Shown piece after piece: positions 1 through 7,642 of a DNA stretch of 13,323 nt; within the stretch, counting starts at the first letter, position 1; each line of letters begins with the position of its first letter. Where the stretch lies: positions 1 through 13,323 of the forward strand of contig LUZO01000331.1 of the NCBI GenBank assembly GCA_001603685.1, read 5' to 3'. This DNA comes from Bacteroidales bacterium Bact_23 (GTDB taxonomy: Bacteria; Bacteroidota; Bacteroidia; Bacteroidales; Lentimicrobiaceae). Under the pieces are notes generated by a model. The model saw only the letters and a program-made list of their open reading frames with translations, was not told where the DNA came from and searched no databases. The position numbers and the translations under genes were made by a program.

Positions 1-197
1 GCATTATACGTTAGTAAATATGTTCTTATTGCTTCTGAATCTATTAAAGATATAACAGTCATCATATATAAATATAACCATGTGAATTTCAAATTATTAA
101 TTAGATTGATTATATATTAGAGAATCAAAGATAAATTCGCTGATTTGCTTTATTAGTAGCAAATTAGTCTATATTTTTGCCGAAAAATTCAACTCCT
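1..197. other. AT-rich leader region upstream of mce
   Basis: This stretch is very AT-rich and has no credible open reading frame; only an in-frame TTG extension of mce reaches back to 177. The sole regulatory candidate seen is a TATTTTTG sequence at 172-179, which fits the Bacteroidota -7 box TAnnTTTG. It would place the transcription start near 182-185, about 13-16 nt before the mce ATG. The nearest TTTG (144-147) lies 24 nt upstream, longer than the usual 19-21, so the promoter call is weak. Confidence 0.35.
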
Positions 198-608
198 ATG
201 AAACCTACACATATTGAACACATTGGAATCGCGGTGAAAAGCCTCGAAGAGAGCATTCCATATTACGAAAAAGTACTCGGACTGGAATGTTATGCGATAG
301 AAGAAGTAAAGGATCAGAAGGTAAAGACAGCCTTTTTCATGGTTGGACAAACCAAACTTGAGCTGCTTGAATCCACAGATCCTGAAGGTCCGATTGGAAA
401 ATTCATTGAGAAGAAGGGCGAAGGCATTCATCATCTTGCATTTGCGGTGAACGATGTTTCGGCTATGCTTGATCATGCTTCGGCCAATGGTGTACAGTTG
501 ATTGACAAGCAGCCGAGGCGTGGTGCTGAAGGGCTTGATATAGCCTTTATCCATCCGAAATCGACCTTCGGTGTGCTCACAGAGTTTTGCATGCATCCAG
601 AGAAATAA
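198..608 (+). CDS. mce: methylmalonyl-CoA epimerase
   Basis: This cytoplasmic enzyme interconverts (R)- and (S)-methylmalonyl-CoA. It links methylmalonyl-CoA mutase, which makes the R form, to the decarboxylase encoded just downstream, which uses the S form. The 136-residue protein is the usual length for this vicinal-oxygen-chelate (glyoxalase-like) family. Two beta-alpha-beta-beta-beta modules can be read, opening with HIEHIGIAV and GIHHLAFAV. By family comparison the likely metal ligands are His8, Glu55, His79 and Glu129 (LTEF). An in-frame TTG at 177 would add seven residues, but the family normally begins at MKPTHIEHIGIAV, so ATG 198 was chosen. There is no Shine-Dalgarno sequence, as is normal in Bacteroidota. 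It is the first gene of the decarboxylase operon, 78 bp before mmdA. Confidence 0.95.
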   Translation: MKPTHIEHIGIAVKSLEESIPYYEKVLGLECYAIEEVKDQKVKTAFFMVGQTKLELLESTDPEGPIGKFIEKKGEGIHHLAFAVNDVSAMLDHASANGVQLIDKQPRRGAEGLDIAFIHPKSTFGVLTEFCMHPEK

Positions 609-686
609 ATCAATAAAATTAGAAACCGGGGGCCCGGCAGCAGCGGATTTCCATTGTGGCCAGGCAACCGATAAAACATCTCACAA

Positions 687-2246
687 ATGTCTTTTGAAAG
701 TAAAATTAAGGAGCTCCTTGCCAAGCGGGAGCAGGCTAAGTTAGGCGGAGGCCAGAAAAGGATTGATGCCCAGCATGCCAAAGGAAAGTTTACTGCCCGT
801 GAGCGTATTGAACTGCTACTTGACGAGGGTAGCTTTGAAGAGTTCGATATGTTTGTGACACATCGTTGCACCAACTTCGGCCTTGAGAAAGAAGAGTACC
901 TGTCGGATGGTGTTGTTACCGGACATGGTACAATTGACGGCAGGGTAGTTTATGTGTTTTCACAGGATTTTACCGTATTTGGCGGTTCGCTTTCTGAAAC
1001 ATTTGCCAATAAGATCTGTAAAGTAATGGATCAGGCCATGAAGGTTGGTGCTCCTTTGATTGGCATCAACGATTCAGGCGGAGCCCGTATTCAGGAGGGT
1101 GTAAACAGTCTGGCCGGTTATGCCGAGATTTTCGAGCGCAACATTCTGGCGTCAGGCGTTATTCCCCAGATATCAGCCATTTTCGGCCCCTGTGCCGGAG
1201 GAGCTGTTTATTCACCGGCGCTTACTGACTTTATTCTGATGAGCAAAGGCACTTCGAATATGTTTGTTACCGGCCCAAAGGTTGTTAAGACCGTTACCGG
1301 CGAAGTGGTTACAGAGGAGGAGCTCGGAGGTGCAATGGTACATGGCTCGAAATCAGGGATTGCTCACTTTGTGGCCGAAGATGAGAAAGAAGGGATTGCT
1401 CTTATGCGCAAACTCATCAGCTATCTGCCTCAGAACAACCTTGAGGATCCTCCTTCATTCCCCTGCAGCGACCCCATCGACAGGCTTGAGGATTCACTGA
1501 ACTATATTATTCCCGATAATCCGAACAAACCTTATGATGTTAAGGACGTTATTTACGGAATAGCCGACCAGAACGAGTTTCTTGAGATCCAGCGCCACTA
1601 CGCTCCGAATATTGTAATCGGTTTTGCCCGTTTCAACGGAATGTCTGTTGGAATTGTTGCCAATCAGCCCAATTACCTGGCCGGTGTGCTTGATATCAAT
1701 GCCTCACGCAAAGCTGCCCGTTTTGTAAGATTCTGTGATGCATTTAATGTTCCCATCCTTACCCTTGTGGATGTTCCGGGATTCTTACCGGGAACAGCTC
1801 AGGAGTATGGCGGAATCATCATTCACGGAGCGAAACTGCTTTACGCCTATGGCGAAGCCACCGTTCCCAAGGTAACGGTAGTACTGCGCAAAGCATACGG
1901 TGGAGCTTACTGTGTGATGAGCTCGAAACATCTGCGCGGCGACATCAACTATGCATGGCCCGGCGCCGAGATTGCCGTAATGGGTCCGAAGGGTGCCATT
2001 GAGGTATTGCACAACAAGAAACTGAAAGAGTTAACCGATCCGGCTGAGCGCGAAGAGTTTGTCCGCCTGAACGAAGAGGAATACAAGGATAAATTTGCCA
2101 ACCCGTACAATGCAGCCAAATACGGTTACATTGACGATGTGATTGAACCTCGTAATACCCGCTTCCGCGTTATCAGGGCATTCCAGGCTCTGGCAACTAA
2201 AAAGGATGTAAATCCTCCAAAGAAACATTCGAACTTACCTTTATAA
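687..2246 (+). CDS. mmdA: methylmalonyl-CoA decarboxylase alpha subunit (carboxyltransferase)
   Basis: This is the cytoplasmic carboxyltransferase subunit. It transfers the carboxyl group of (S)-methylmalonyl-CoA to biotin on the carrier protein, releasing propionyl-CoA. The 519-residue length is typical of the acyl-CoA carboxyltransferase family. Two crotonase-like halves are visible. The N-terminal half has GGARIQEG at 131-138 and CAGGAVYSP at 169-177, which form the acyl-CoA pocket and oxyanion hole. The C-terminal half has VDVPGF at 361-366, KAYGGAYCVMSS at 402-413 and WPGAEIAVMG at 424-433, on the biotin side. Propionyl-CoA carboxylase beta subunits are very similar in sequence. The adjacent OadG-, BCCP- and OadB-type genes and the absence of a biotin carboxylase argue for the Na+-pumping decarboxylase. 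The next gene starts only 3 bp after the stop codon. Confidence 0.93.
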   Translation: MSFESKIKELLAKREQAKLGGGQKRIDAQHAKGKFTARERIELLLDEGSFEEFDMFVTHRCTNFGLEKEEYLSDGVVTGHGTIDGRVVYVFSQDFTVFGGSLSETFANKICKVMDQAMKVGAPLIGINDSGGARIQEGVNSLAGYAEIFERNILASGVIPQISAIFGPCAGGAVYSPALTDFILMSKGTSNMFVTGPKVVKTVTGEVVTEEELGGAMVHGSKSGIAHFVAEDEKEGIALMRKLISYLPQNNLEDPPSFPCSDPIDRLEDSLNYIIPDNPNKPYDVKDVIYGIADQNEFLEIQRHYAPNIVIGFARFNGMSVGIVANQPNYLAGVLDINASRKAARFVRFCDAFNVPILTLVDVPGFLPGTAQEYGGIIIHGAKLLYAYGEATVPKVTVVLRKAYGGAYCVMSSKHLRGDINYAWPGAEIAVMGPKGAIEVLHNKKLKELTDPAEREEFVRLNEEEYKDKFANPYNAAKYGYIDDVIEPRNTRFRVIRAFQALATKKDVNPPKKHSNLPL

Positions 2247-2249
2247 ACC

Positions 2250-3146
2250 ATGACAGAAATGAAGAATTTTGTTCGCATTGGCGGTGTTATTCTTACGCTG
2301 GTTATGGTGATGGCTGCCGGCCAATGCTTTGCACAAAGTGCATCTGACCTGAAGATCAACGAGGTGCTCGTCATTAACGACTCCAACTTTGTGGATAGTT
2401 ATGGTGAGCGTAACGGATGGATTGAAATTTTCAATTCGGCCTACAACTCGGTGGATATCGGAGGAATGTACCTGACGGACGATCCGTCGAATCCGAAAAA
2501 GTACTGGATACCAAAAGGCGATCCGATTACCAAAATAGCTCCGAGGCACTATATTCTGTTTTATGCAAACAACAACCCTACAAGGGGAATACAGTACCTT
2601 AACTTTCATCTGAAGGAGAATGGCTATCTGGCTTTGTATGAGTCGAATGGCAGAACGCTGATAGATGAGATTAAGCTTGGTGACCAGAAGAGTGACATAT
2701 CATACGGAAGGCTTTCTGATGGCGGAAACGAGTGGGGATTTCTTGAAAAAACCACTCCGGGAGCCAATAACTACACGGGTGTAAAAGTTACCGCAGGAGA
2801 AAAATTTGTATTACTTGATCCTTACGGTATTGGAATGGCAGTAATTGCTATGTCGGTAGTTTTTCTGGCCCTCATTCTGCTTTACCTCATTTTTAAACAC
2901 ACCAAAGGTCTCTATACCCTTGATATGAAGACGCTTTTCCGCAAAAAGGATCCTGCTGTTATAGCGGCGCCGGTTTCCAGGGAAGAGATATCAGGAGAGG
3001 TTAATGCTGCCATTGCGATGGCTTTGCATATGTATGTTGGTGCTTTGCACGATCATGAGGAGACAGTACTTACCATTAAACGGGTAGCACGTACATACTC
3101 TCCGTGGAGTTCAAAGATTTATGGACTCAGAAATGTTCCGCGCTGA
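2250..3146 (+). CDS. oadG: OadG-type gamma subunit with N-terminal lamin-tail domain
   Basis: This is a membrane subunit of the Na+-pumping decarboxylase. Classical OadG/MmdD subunits are about 80-120 residues: one membrane helix plus a cytoplasmic tail that ties the carboxyltransferase to the beta subunit. This protein has 298 residues. It has a signal peptide (about 1-29, ending CFAQ), then a region about 34-170 resembling a lamin-tail Ig-like domain (LKINEVLVIND, NGWIEIFN, VDIGGMYLTDD, IAPRHYILFYANN). A membrane helix follows at about 194-216, then a cytoplasmic tail whose last 55 residues (EVNAAIAMALHMYVG, TIKRVARTYSPWSSKIYG) match the OadG-like tail of Bacteroidota. The extra domain should face the periplasm. 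It sits between mmdA (3-bp gap) and the biotin carrier gene (45 bp). An ATG at 2259 is an alternative start. The subunit role is well supported; the job of the lamin-tail domain is unknown. Confidence 0.85.
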   Translation: MTEMKNFVRIGGVILTLVMVMAAGQCFAQSASDLKINEVLVINDSNFVDSYGERNGWIEIFNSAYNSVDIGGMYLTDDPSNPKKYWIPKGDPITKIAPRHYILFYANNNPTRGIQYLNFHLKENGYLALYESNGRTLIDEIKLGDQKSDISYGRLSDGGNEWGFLEKTTPGANNYTGVKVTAGEKFVLLDPYGIGMAVIAMSVVFLALILLYLIFKHTKGLYTLDMKTLFRKKDPAVIAAPVSREEISGEVNAAIAMALHMYVGALHDHEETVLTIKRVARTYSPWSSKIYGLRNVPR

Positions 3147-3191
3147 TATTTTGATTCACACAAAGGAAAAATCCTATAACAAAGAAAAAAG

Positions 3192-3635
3192 ATGAAGAAG
3201 TTCAAGTTTACCATAAATGGCAATGTTTACGAGGTTGATATCCAAAACATTGAAGATAACATTGCAGAGATTGACGTTAATGGAACAACATATCAGGTGG
3301 AAGTTGACAGAGTCATTCAGACCACCAAGACACCGAAGCTGGTACGCACGGTAAGTGTTCCTTCAACTGACTCGGCGCCCAGTATAGCCAAAACAGCCAG
3401 CCCCGCCACCCCTAAGGGTACGGGAAGCATTAAATCGCCGCTACCTGGTGTGATTCTTGGGATTCATGTTAAGGAAGGCGATATGGTAAAAGCCGGAGAT
3501 AAGGTTATTACCCTGGAGGCTATGAAGATGGAGAATGTTATCCATGCCGATAAGGAAGGTAAAGTGGTTTCAATAAAGGTTCGCAAGGATGATGCCGTAA
3601 TGGAAGGCGATCTGTTAATAACGATAGGAGAATAA
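3192..3635 (+). CDS. mmdC: biotin carboxyl carrier protein of the decarboxylase
   Basis: This protein carries the carboxyl group on covalently bound biotin from the carboxyltransferase (MmdA) to the membrane beta subunit, where decarboxylation is coupled to Na+ export. It has 147 residues. The N-terminal part (1-45) is a small beta-rich domain. A Thr/Pro/Ala/Ser-rich flexible linker follows (about 46-78), then a biotinyl domain (79-147). The biotinylation motif EAMKMEN places the modified lysine at Lys112. SPLPGVI and the closing GDLLITIGE are typical of the flattened beta-barrel. The stop codon is only 3 bp before the ATG of the beta subunit, so co-transcription is very likely. It has no biotin carboxylase domain, which fits a decarboxylase rather than a carboxylase complex. 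Confidence 0.93.
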   Translation: MKKFKFTINGNVYEVDIQNIEDNIAEIDVNGTTYQVEVDRVIQTTKTPKLVRTVSVPSTDSAPSIAKTASPATPKGTGSIKSPLPGVILGIHVKEGDMVKAGDKVITLEAMKMENVIHADKEGKVVSIKVRKDDAVMEGDLLITIGE

Positions 3636-3638
3636 CTT

Positions 3639-4802
3639 ATGGAACATCATGGAAGTTTTTTAAGTTTTGTCCGGGATCATCTGGGGCAGTTCTTTACCTA
3701 TACTGCCTTTGCGAATATGACATTTGGCCATATCATTATGATATGTGTGGGATTGTTCTTTATCTACCTTGCCATTTCAAAAGAGTATGAGCCTTTATTG
3801 CTGATACCCATTGGATTTGGTATTCTGGTTGGAAATATTGCATTTACTCCGGGTTTTCAGATTGGAATATATGAAACAGGCAGTGTACTGAACTACCTCT
3901 ATTTCGGGGTACTTCAGGGAGTTTATCCTCCGCTGATTTTCCTTGGGATTGGTGCGATGACCGATTTCTCGTCACTGATATCGAATCCCAAGCTGTTGTT
4001 AATTGGTGCTGCCGCTCAGTTCGGTATTTTCGGTGCTTATGCCATTGCGCTGCTGCTGGGCTTCAGCCCGGCCGAGTCGGGTGCTATCGCCATCATTGGT
4101 GGTGCCGACGGCCCTACGGCTATCTTCCTGTCATCGAAACTGGCACCGGAGCTGCTTGGAGCCATTGCTATTTCGGCATACTCATACATGGCGCTTGTAC
4201 CGGTTATCCAGCCTCCTATCATGAAACTGTTTACCACCAGCAAAGAGCGTTTAATCAGAATGAAACCTCCGCGCAGTGTATCTAAAACCGAAAAGGCCAT
4301 GTTCCCGATTATCGGAATGTTGCTTACAACATTTATCGTGCCCTCTGGCCTTCCGTTGCTTGGTATGCTGTTTTTCGGCAACCTGCTGAAAGAGAGCGGT
4401 GTTACAAAACGACTGGCCGATACCGCAAAAGGGCCTATGATCGACATTGTAACCATTCTTATTGGACTTACAGTTGGCGCATCAACACAGGCAACTACTT
4501 TCATTACCACAAAATCAGTCGGAATTTTTGCACTGGGAGCCGCTTCGTTTATTATTGCAACAGCAGCCGGTGTTTTGTTTGTTAAATTCTTCAACCTTTT
4601 CCTGAAAGAAGGCAACAAGATCAACCCGCTTATCGGAAATGCCGGAGTATCGGCCGTACCTGACAGTGCCCGTGTTTCGCAGTTCGTGGGTCTGGAATAC
4701 GACAAAACCAACCACCTGCTGATGCACGCCATGGGGCCCAATGTGGCAGGAGTAATCGGAAGTGCGGTTGCCGCCGGTATCCTGCTGGGATTCCTTGCTT
4801 AA
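3639..4802 (+). CDS. oadB: Na+-translocating decarboxylase beta subunit
   Basis: This inner-membrane protein decarboxylates carboxy-biotin and couples the reaction to export of Na+. It has 387 residues, in the usual range for MmdB/OadB subunits, and is strongly hydrophobic with many membrane segments. Family signature motifs are present: GGADGPTAIF at 154-163, whose Asp157 corresponds to the essential Na+-site aspartate of Klebsiella OadB (Asp203); the SAYSYMALVPVIQPP segment at 179-193; and NAGVSAVPDSARVSQ at 334-348, another conserved ion-path motif. Specificity for methylmalonyl-CoA rather than oxaloacetate or glutaryl-CoA comes from the neighbours (mce, mmdA), not from this subunit. It is the last gene of the operon and is followed by a strong terminator. 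Confidence 0.95.
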   Translation: MEHHGSFLSFVRDHLGQFFTYTAFANMTFGHIIMICVGLFFIYLAISKEYEPLLLIPIGFGILVGNIAFTPGFQIGIYETGSVLNYLYFGVLQGVYPPLIFLGIGAMTDFSSLISNPKLLLIGAAAQFGIFGAYAIALLLGFSPAESGAIAIIGGADGPTAIFLSSKLAPELLGAIAISAYSYMALVPVIQPPIMKLFTTSKERLIRMKPPRSVSKTEKAMFPIIGMLLTTFIVPSGLPLLGMLFFGNLLKESGVTKRLADTAKGPMIDIVTILIGLTVGASTQATTFITTKSVGIFALGAASFIIATAAGVLFVKFFNLFLKEGNKINPLIGNAGVSAVPDSARVSQFVGLEYDKTNHLLMHAMGPNVAGVIGSAVAAGILLGFLA

Positions 4803-4825
4803 TGAAATGTGTTTTCATAAATTTG

Positions 4826-4861
4826 AAGCCGGAACCATTAAGTCGTTCCGGCTTTATTTTT
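4826..4861 (+). terminator. rho-independent terminator of the decarboxylase operon
   Basis: A perfect 10-bp stem, AAGCCGGAAC (4826-4835) with GTTCCGGCTT (4845-4854), encloses a 9-nt loop. It is followed by a T-rich run (ATTTTTT). It lies 24 bp after oadB and separates the operon from udk. Confidence 0.9.
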
Positions 4862-4923
4862 TCGTAAAAGAACGGTAAGTGATTTGAGGTAATGATAATA
4901 AGAAACAAAAATTATAGAAAGAG

Positions 4924-5544
4924 ATGCTGATAATCGGAATTGCAGGTGGCTCAGGCTGTGGTAAATCAACCGTGGTAAAGCAGATTGTTAAAAAACTGCC
5001 GAAGGATTCGGTTTCCATTCTTCCTCAGGATTCCTATTATAAGGACAACGGCAATCTGACTCCCGAAGAGCGGTCGAAAATCAATTTCGACCACCCCTCA
5101 TCCATTGAATTCAACCTGCTGATAAAGCATCTGGATATGCTTAAGGAAGGGAAAACCATCGGAATGCCTATTTACAGCTACCTTACCTGTACACGGGCCA
5201 AGGAAACCATTCCGATTGAACCGCGCGAAGTCATCATTGTTGAGGGAATCCTCATTATGTCGAACCCAAGGCTAAGGGAGCGGATGGATATAAAGGTTTT
5301 TGTGGATGCCGATCCTGACGACCGCCTGATGCGGATCATCAGAAGAGATATTGAGGAGAGGGGAAGATCGTTTTCGCAGGTTCTTGAACATTACGAGAAA
5401 TTTGTTAAGCCGATGCATCTTCAGTTTATTGAACCTACAAAGCGGTATGCCGATATTATTGTTCCCCAGGGCGGTGCAAATCATGTTGCCATTGATATTC
5501 TGACTTCGAAAATAAGAATGAGCCTGAACAATCAGATGCTGTAA
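4924..5544 (+). CDS. udk: uridine kinase
   Basis: This cytoplasmic pyrimidine salvage enzyme phosphorylates uridine and cytidine to UMP and CMP using a nucleoside triphosphate. The 206-residue length is usual for bacterial Udk. Visible features are the P-loop GGSGCGKS (8-15), the QDSYYKD region (35-41) with Asp36 as probable catalytic base, NFDHPSS (54-60) in nucleoside binding, EVIIVEGIL (102-110) as the Walker-B-like strand, and the arginine-rich lid RIIRRDIEERGR (137-148). Phosphoribulokinase shares the fold, but the length and the Tyr and lid motifs fit Udk. It is flanked by terminators on both sides and so is probably a single-gene unit. No convincing promoter motif was found in the preceding 60 bp. 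Confidence 0.93.
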   Translation: MLIIGIAGGSGCGKSTVVKQIVKKLPKDSVSILPQDSYYKDNGNLTPEERSKINFDHPSSIEFNLLIKHLDMLKEGKTIGMPIYSYLTCTRAKETIPIEPREVIIVEGILIMSNPRLRERMDIKVFVDADPDDRLMRIIRRDIEERGRSFSQVLEHYEKFVKPMHLQFIEPTKRYADIIVPQGGANHVAIDILTSKIRMSLNNQML

Positions 5545-5561
5545 TATGCCAGAATGGCATA
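5545..5561. repeat. short perfect hairpin just after udk
   Basis: TATGCCA (5545-5551) pairs perfectly with TGGCATA (5555-5561) across a 3-nt loop, immediately after the udk stop codon. There is no T-tract, so it is not a terminator by itself. It sits 22 nt before the real terminator stem and may stabilise the mRNA 3' end. Confidence 0.5.
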
Positions 5562-5582
5562 ATAATACAACAAATGTTAACT

Positions 5583-5607
5583 AAATGCGCCATAATGGCG
5601 CATTTTT
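5583..5607 (+). terminator. rho-independent terminator of udk
   Basis: AAATGCGCC (5583-5591) and GGCGCATTT (5597-5605) form a perfect 9-bp stem with a 5-nt loop (ataat). The 3' arm runs into a T-tract of five. Confidence 0.8.
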
Positions 5608-5685
5608 CATTAAAACCGGGCTGTTTTTCCTCCGGCATAAATTTTGACTATTCCAGATCAAAACAAATTGTATTACTAAAAAAAT

Positions 5686-5690
5686 GGAGG
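5686..5690 (+). promoter_or_regulatory. GGAGG Shine-Dalgarno site that sets the hsp20 start
   Basis: GGAGG lies 8 nt upstream of the ATG at 5699, which is ideal spacing. It overlaps the in-frame upstream ATG at 5684, so it argues for 5699 as the real start. None of the other genes here has such a clear site. Confidence 0.65.
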
Positions 5691-5698
5691 ATAAAACC

Positions 5699-6130
5699 AT
5701 GTTACCAATTTTAAGAAACAGAACCACTTTTCCAAGTTTTGTAGATGAGTTTTTCGGCAGGGATTTTCTTCCCAACCTGTTTGATTCACAGCCCGGCATA
5801 AACATGCCTTCTGTAAATATAGTTGAAGGGAAAGAAGATTTCCGCATCGAAGTAGCCGCTCCCGGCCTTAACAAAGAGGATTTCCACATCAATCTGGAGA
5901 ACAATGTACTCTCCATCTCTTCGGAGAAAGAAGAAAAATCGGAGGAAAACGAAGAGCGTTACATGCGCCGCGAGTTCAGCTATACTTCCTTCTGCCGTTC
6001 TTTCAGTCTGCCGCAGACTGTAGATGCTGAAAAGATTTCGGCCAGCCACAACAATGGCGTGCTGTCGATTTACATTCCCAAAAAGGAAGAAGCAAAGGTA
6101 AAGCCTGCAAAACAGATTGAAATTCAGTAA
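5699..6130 (+). CDS. hsp20: Hsp20 / alpha-crystallin small heat-shock protein
   Basis: This is an ATP-independent holdase chaperone that binds unfolding proteins in the cytoplasm and forms large oligomers. From ATG 5699 it has 143 residues, typical of bacterial small heat-shock proteins. The short N-terminal arm (MLPILRNRTTFPSFVDEFFG) is followed by the alpha-crystallin domain, with FRIEVAAPGLNKEDFHINLE as the start of the beta-sandwich and the signature NGVLSIYIPKK near its end. The C-terminal tail ends with IEI (an IxI motif), which docks into the neighbouring dimer. An ATG at 5684 would add five residues, but the Shine-Dalgarno site favours 5699. It is flanked by terminators and is probably monocistronic. 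No CIRCE element or obvious heat-shock operator was seen upstream. Confidence 0.93.
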   Translation: MLPILRNRTTFPSFVDEFFGRDFLPNLFDSQPGINMPSVNIVEGKEDFRIEVAAPGLNKEDFHINLENNVLSISSEKEEKSEENEERYMRREFSYTSFCRSFSLPQTVDAEKISASHNNGVLSIYIPKKEEAKVKPAKQIEIQ

Positions 6131-6159
6131 TTAACGCGTGTTTTATGGGTTAATGGTTG

Positions 6160-6191
6160 CCCGGTGTCCGGAAACGGATGCCGGGTTTTTT
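6160..6191 (+). terminator. rho-independent terminator of hsp20
   Basis: CCCGGTGTCCG (6160-6170) pairs with CGGATGCCGGG (6175-6185) around a GAAA tetraloop, with two wobble positions in the middle. Six T residues follow directly. It lies 29 bp after the hsp20 stop codon. Confidence 0.85.
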
Positions 6192-6248
6192 ATTACCGCA
6201 TATCGGTTTGTAGCCGCAAAAGTTCTGTCGAGAAACTATATTTCTGTA

Positions 6249-6280
6249 TTTCGGATAATCGTTTAACCTCACTACATTTG
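6249..6280 (+). promoter_or_regulatory. Bacteroidota-type promoter for the exonuclease-GIY-YIG gene
   Basis: TACATTTG at 6273-6280 matches the Bacteroidota -7 consensus TAnnTTTG exactly. A TTTC at 6249-6252, one base off the TTTG -33 element, sits 20 nt upstream. The implied transcription start (about 6283-6287) is almost at the ATG at 6287. Confidence 0.55.
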
Positions 6281-6286
6281 TATGCC

Positions 6287-7642
6287 ATGTTTGCCATTAT
6301 AGATGTAGAAACCACCGGAGGCAGTTTTGTTAACGAGCGCCTCACCGAAATCTCAATCTATCTCCATGACGGAGAGAAGGTTGTGGATGAATTCTCTACA
6401 CTGGTAAATCCGGAGCAGCCCATACCCTACATGATTACCCGCCTTACCGGAATCAGCAATGAGATGGTGGCAGGGGCCCCGCATTTTTATGAAGTTGCCC
6501 GGAAAATAGTTGAAATGACAGAGGGAGCGACCCTGGTCGGGCATAATGTTGCGTTCGATTATACGTTTATCCGGCATGAATTCAGGCGGTTGGGCTATAA
6601 CTACCGGCGACCGACCATTTGCACCGTGAAACTGAGCAGAAAGCTGCTCCCTGGTATGACTTCGTACAGCCTTGGTAAACTGTGTCGTCAGCTTGGGATT
6701 GAAATACAAAACCGGCACCGCGCTGCAGGTGATGCCCTGGCGACAACCCGTCTTTTTGAACTGCTGCTGAAAACAGAACCCTCAGCAATTGAGAATCTGT
6801 CGGGATATAAAATACCCGAAATGATTATGGAGGTTCCCGAGGAGACGGGAGTTTATTACCTGCACGATGAAAACGGCCGGATTATCTACATCGGCAAGAG
6901 CAAAAATATGTTTGAGCGGCTGCTGCAGCATTTCAGGAATAACGAAACAGTAAAGGCGGTTGAGATGCAAAGCCGTACCGCATCGGTAAGTTATGAGCAC
7001 ACCGGAAGCGAACTGGTGGCGCTGCTCCTCGAGTCGGATGAAATAAAAAAGCACAAACCGGTGTATAACCGGGCACAACGGCGCTCGTTCTTCAGTTTCT
7101 GCCTGTTCGATTATTACGATGATGAAGGGTATCATCGCCTTACCATCGGCTATCAGCTTGACGGGAAACTCCCCATAACCTGTTTCACCTCGATGGCTCA
7201 TGCCAAAAATTATTTGTACAGCCTGGTTGACAGGTTTATGCTGTGCCAGAAGCTGTGCGGATTGTACGATTCGCCCGATGCCTGCTTTCAGTTTGGAATA
7301 AAGCAGTGCCGGGGCGCCTGCATTGGCCAGGAGAGCCCAGACGAGTATAACCGGAGGGTAGATGCGGCCATTCGCCTTTCGGGTTTCAGGCATCAGGATT
7401 TTTATATCATTGAAAAGGGCCGTAACCAGGATGAAGCCGCCGTTGTTAAGATTGAGGCGGGAAGATATTGCGGCTTTGGATATCTTTATAAAAATGATAT
7501 TGCTGATATTGAACAACTTGCCAATTGCATAAAACCTTATAAAGACAACCGGGATACCCGTCAGATAATTAAAAACTATCTGAAAAAGCACCCGCGAACA
7601 AAAATCATCCATTCAAACACATCAATCCGTAAAGATTTATGA
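6287..7642 (+). CDS. DEDDh 3'-5' exonuclease fused to GIY-YIG / UvrC-like nuclease
   Basis: This 451-residue protein is probably a two-activity DNA repair nuclease acting in the cytoplasm. Residues 1-162 form a DnaQ-like DEDDh exonuclease. Its motifs are DVETTG (Asp6, Glu8), HNVAFDYTFI (Asp91) and HRAAGDALAT (His144, Asp149), so the full catalytic set is present. Residues about 186-262 form a GIY-YIG endonuclease domain, with GVY (188-190), YIG (201-203), Arg211, a Glu in SELVALLLESDE and Asn261. Residues 320-345 hold a UvrC-like cysteine cluster: Cys324, Cys333, Cys341, Cys345, with Cys320 nearby. This organisation is known in bacterial proteins annotated as DEDD exonuclease/UvrC-like, and it lacks the UvrC RNase H and HhH parts. 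A longer reading from 6164 would run through the hsp20 terminator, so ATG 6287 was chosen. It overlaps the next gene by 4 bp. Confidence 0.88.
   Translation: MFAIIDVETTGGSFVNERLTEISIYLHDGEKVVDEFSTLVNPEQPIPYMITRLTGISNEMVAGAPHFYEVARKIVEMTEGATLVGHNVAFDYTFIRHEFRRLGYNYRRPTICTVKLSRKLLPGMTSYSLGKLCRQLGIEIQNRHRAAGDALATTRLFELLLKTEPSAIENLSGYKIPEMIMEVPEETGVYYLHDENGRIIYIGKSKNMFERLLQHFRNNETVKAVEMQSRTASVSYEHTGSELVALLLESDEIKKHKPVYNRAQRRSFFSFCLFDYYDDEGYHRLTIGYQLDGKLPITCFTSMAHAKNYLYSLVDRFMLCQKLCGLYDSPDACFQFGIKQCRGACIGQESPDEYNRRVDAAIRLSGFRHQDFYIIEKGRNQDEAAVVKIEAGRYCGFGYLYKNDIADIEQLANCIKPYKDNRDTRQIIKNYLKKHPRTKIIHSNTSIRKDL

Noticed and set aside
626..637. CCGGGGGCCCGG as a terminator or attenuator between mce and mmdA
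   Set aside because: The loop would be only 2-3 nt, there is no T-tract, and the genes are expected to be co-transcribed.
4037..4741. 234-codon - strand open frame opposite oadB
   Set aside because: It is antisense to a well-supported gene; its length is explained by the codon bias of the + strand.
6782..7612. 276-codon - strand open frame opposite the exonuclease-GIY-YIG gene
   Set aside because: It is antisense to a gene with full catalytic motifs, has no recognisable domain and is a codon-usage shadow.
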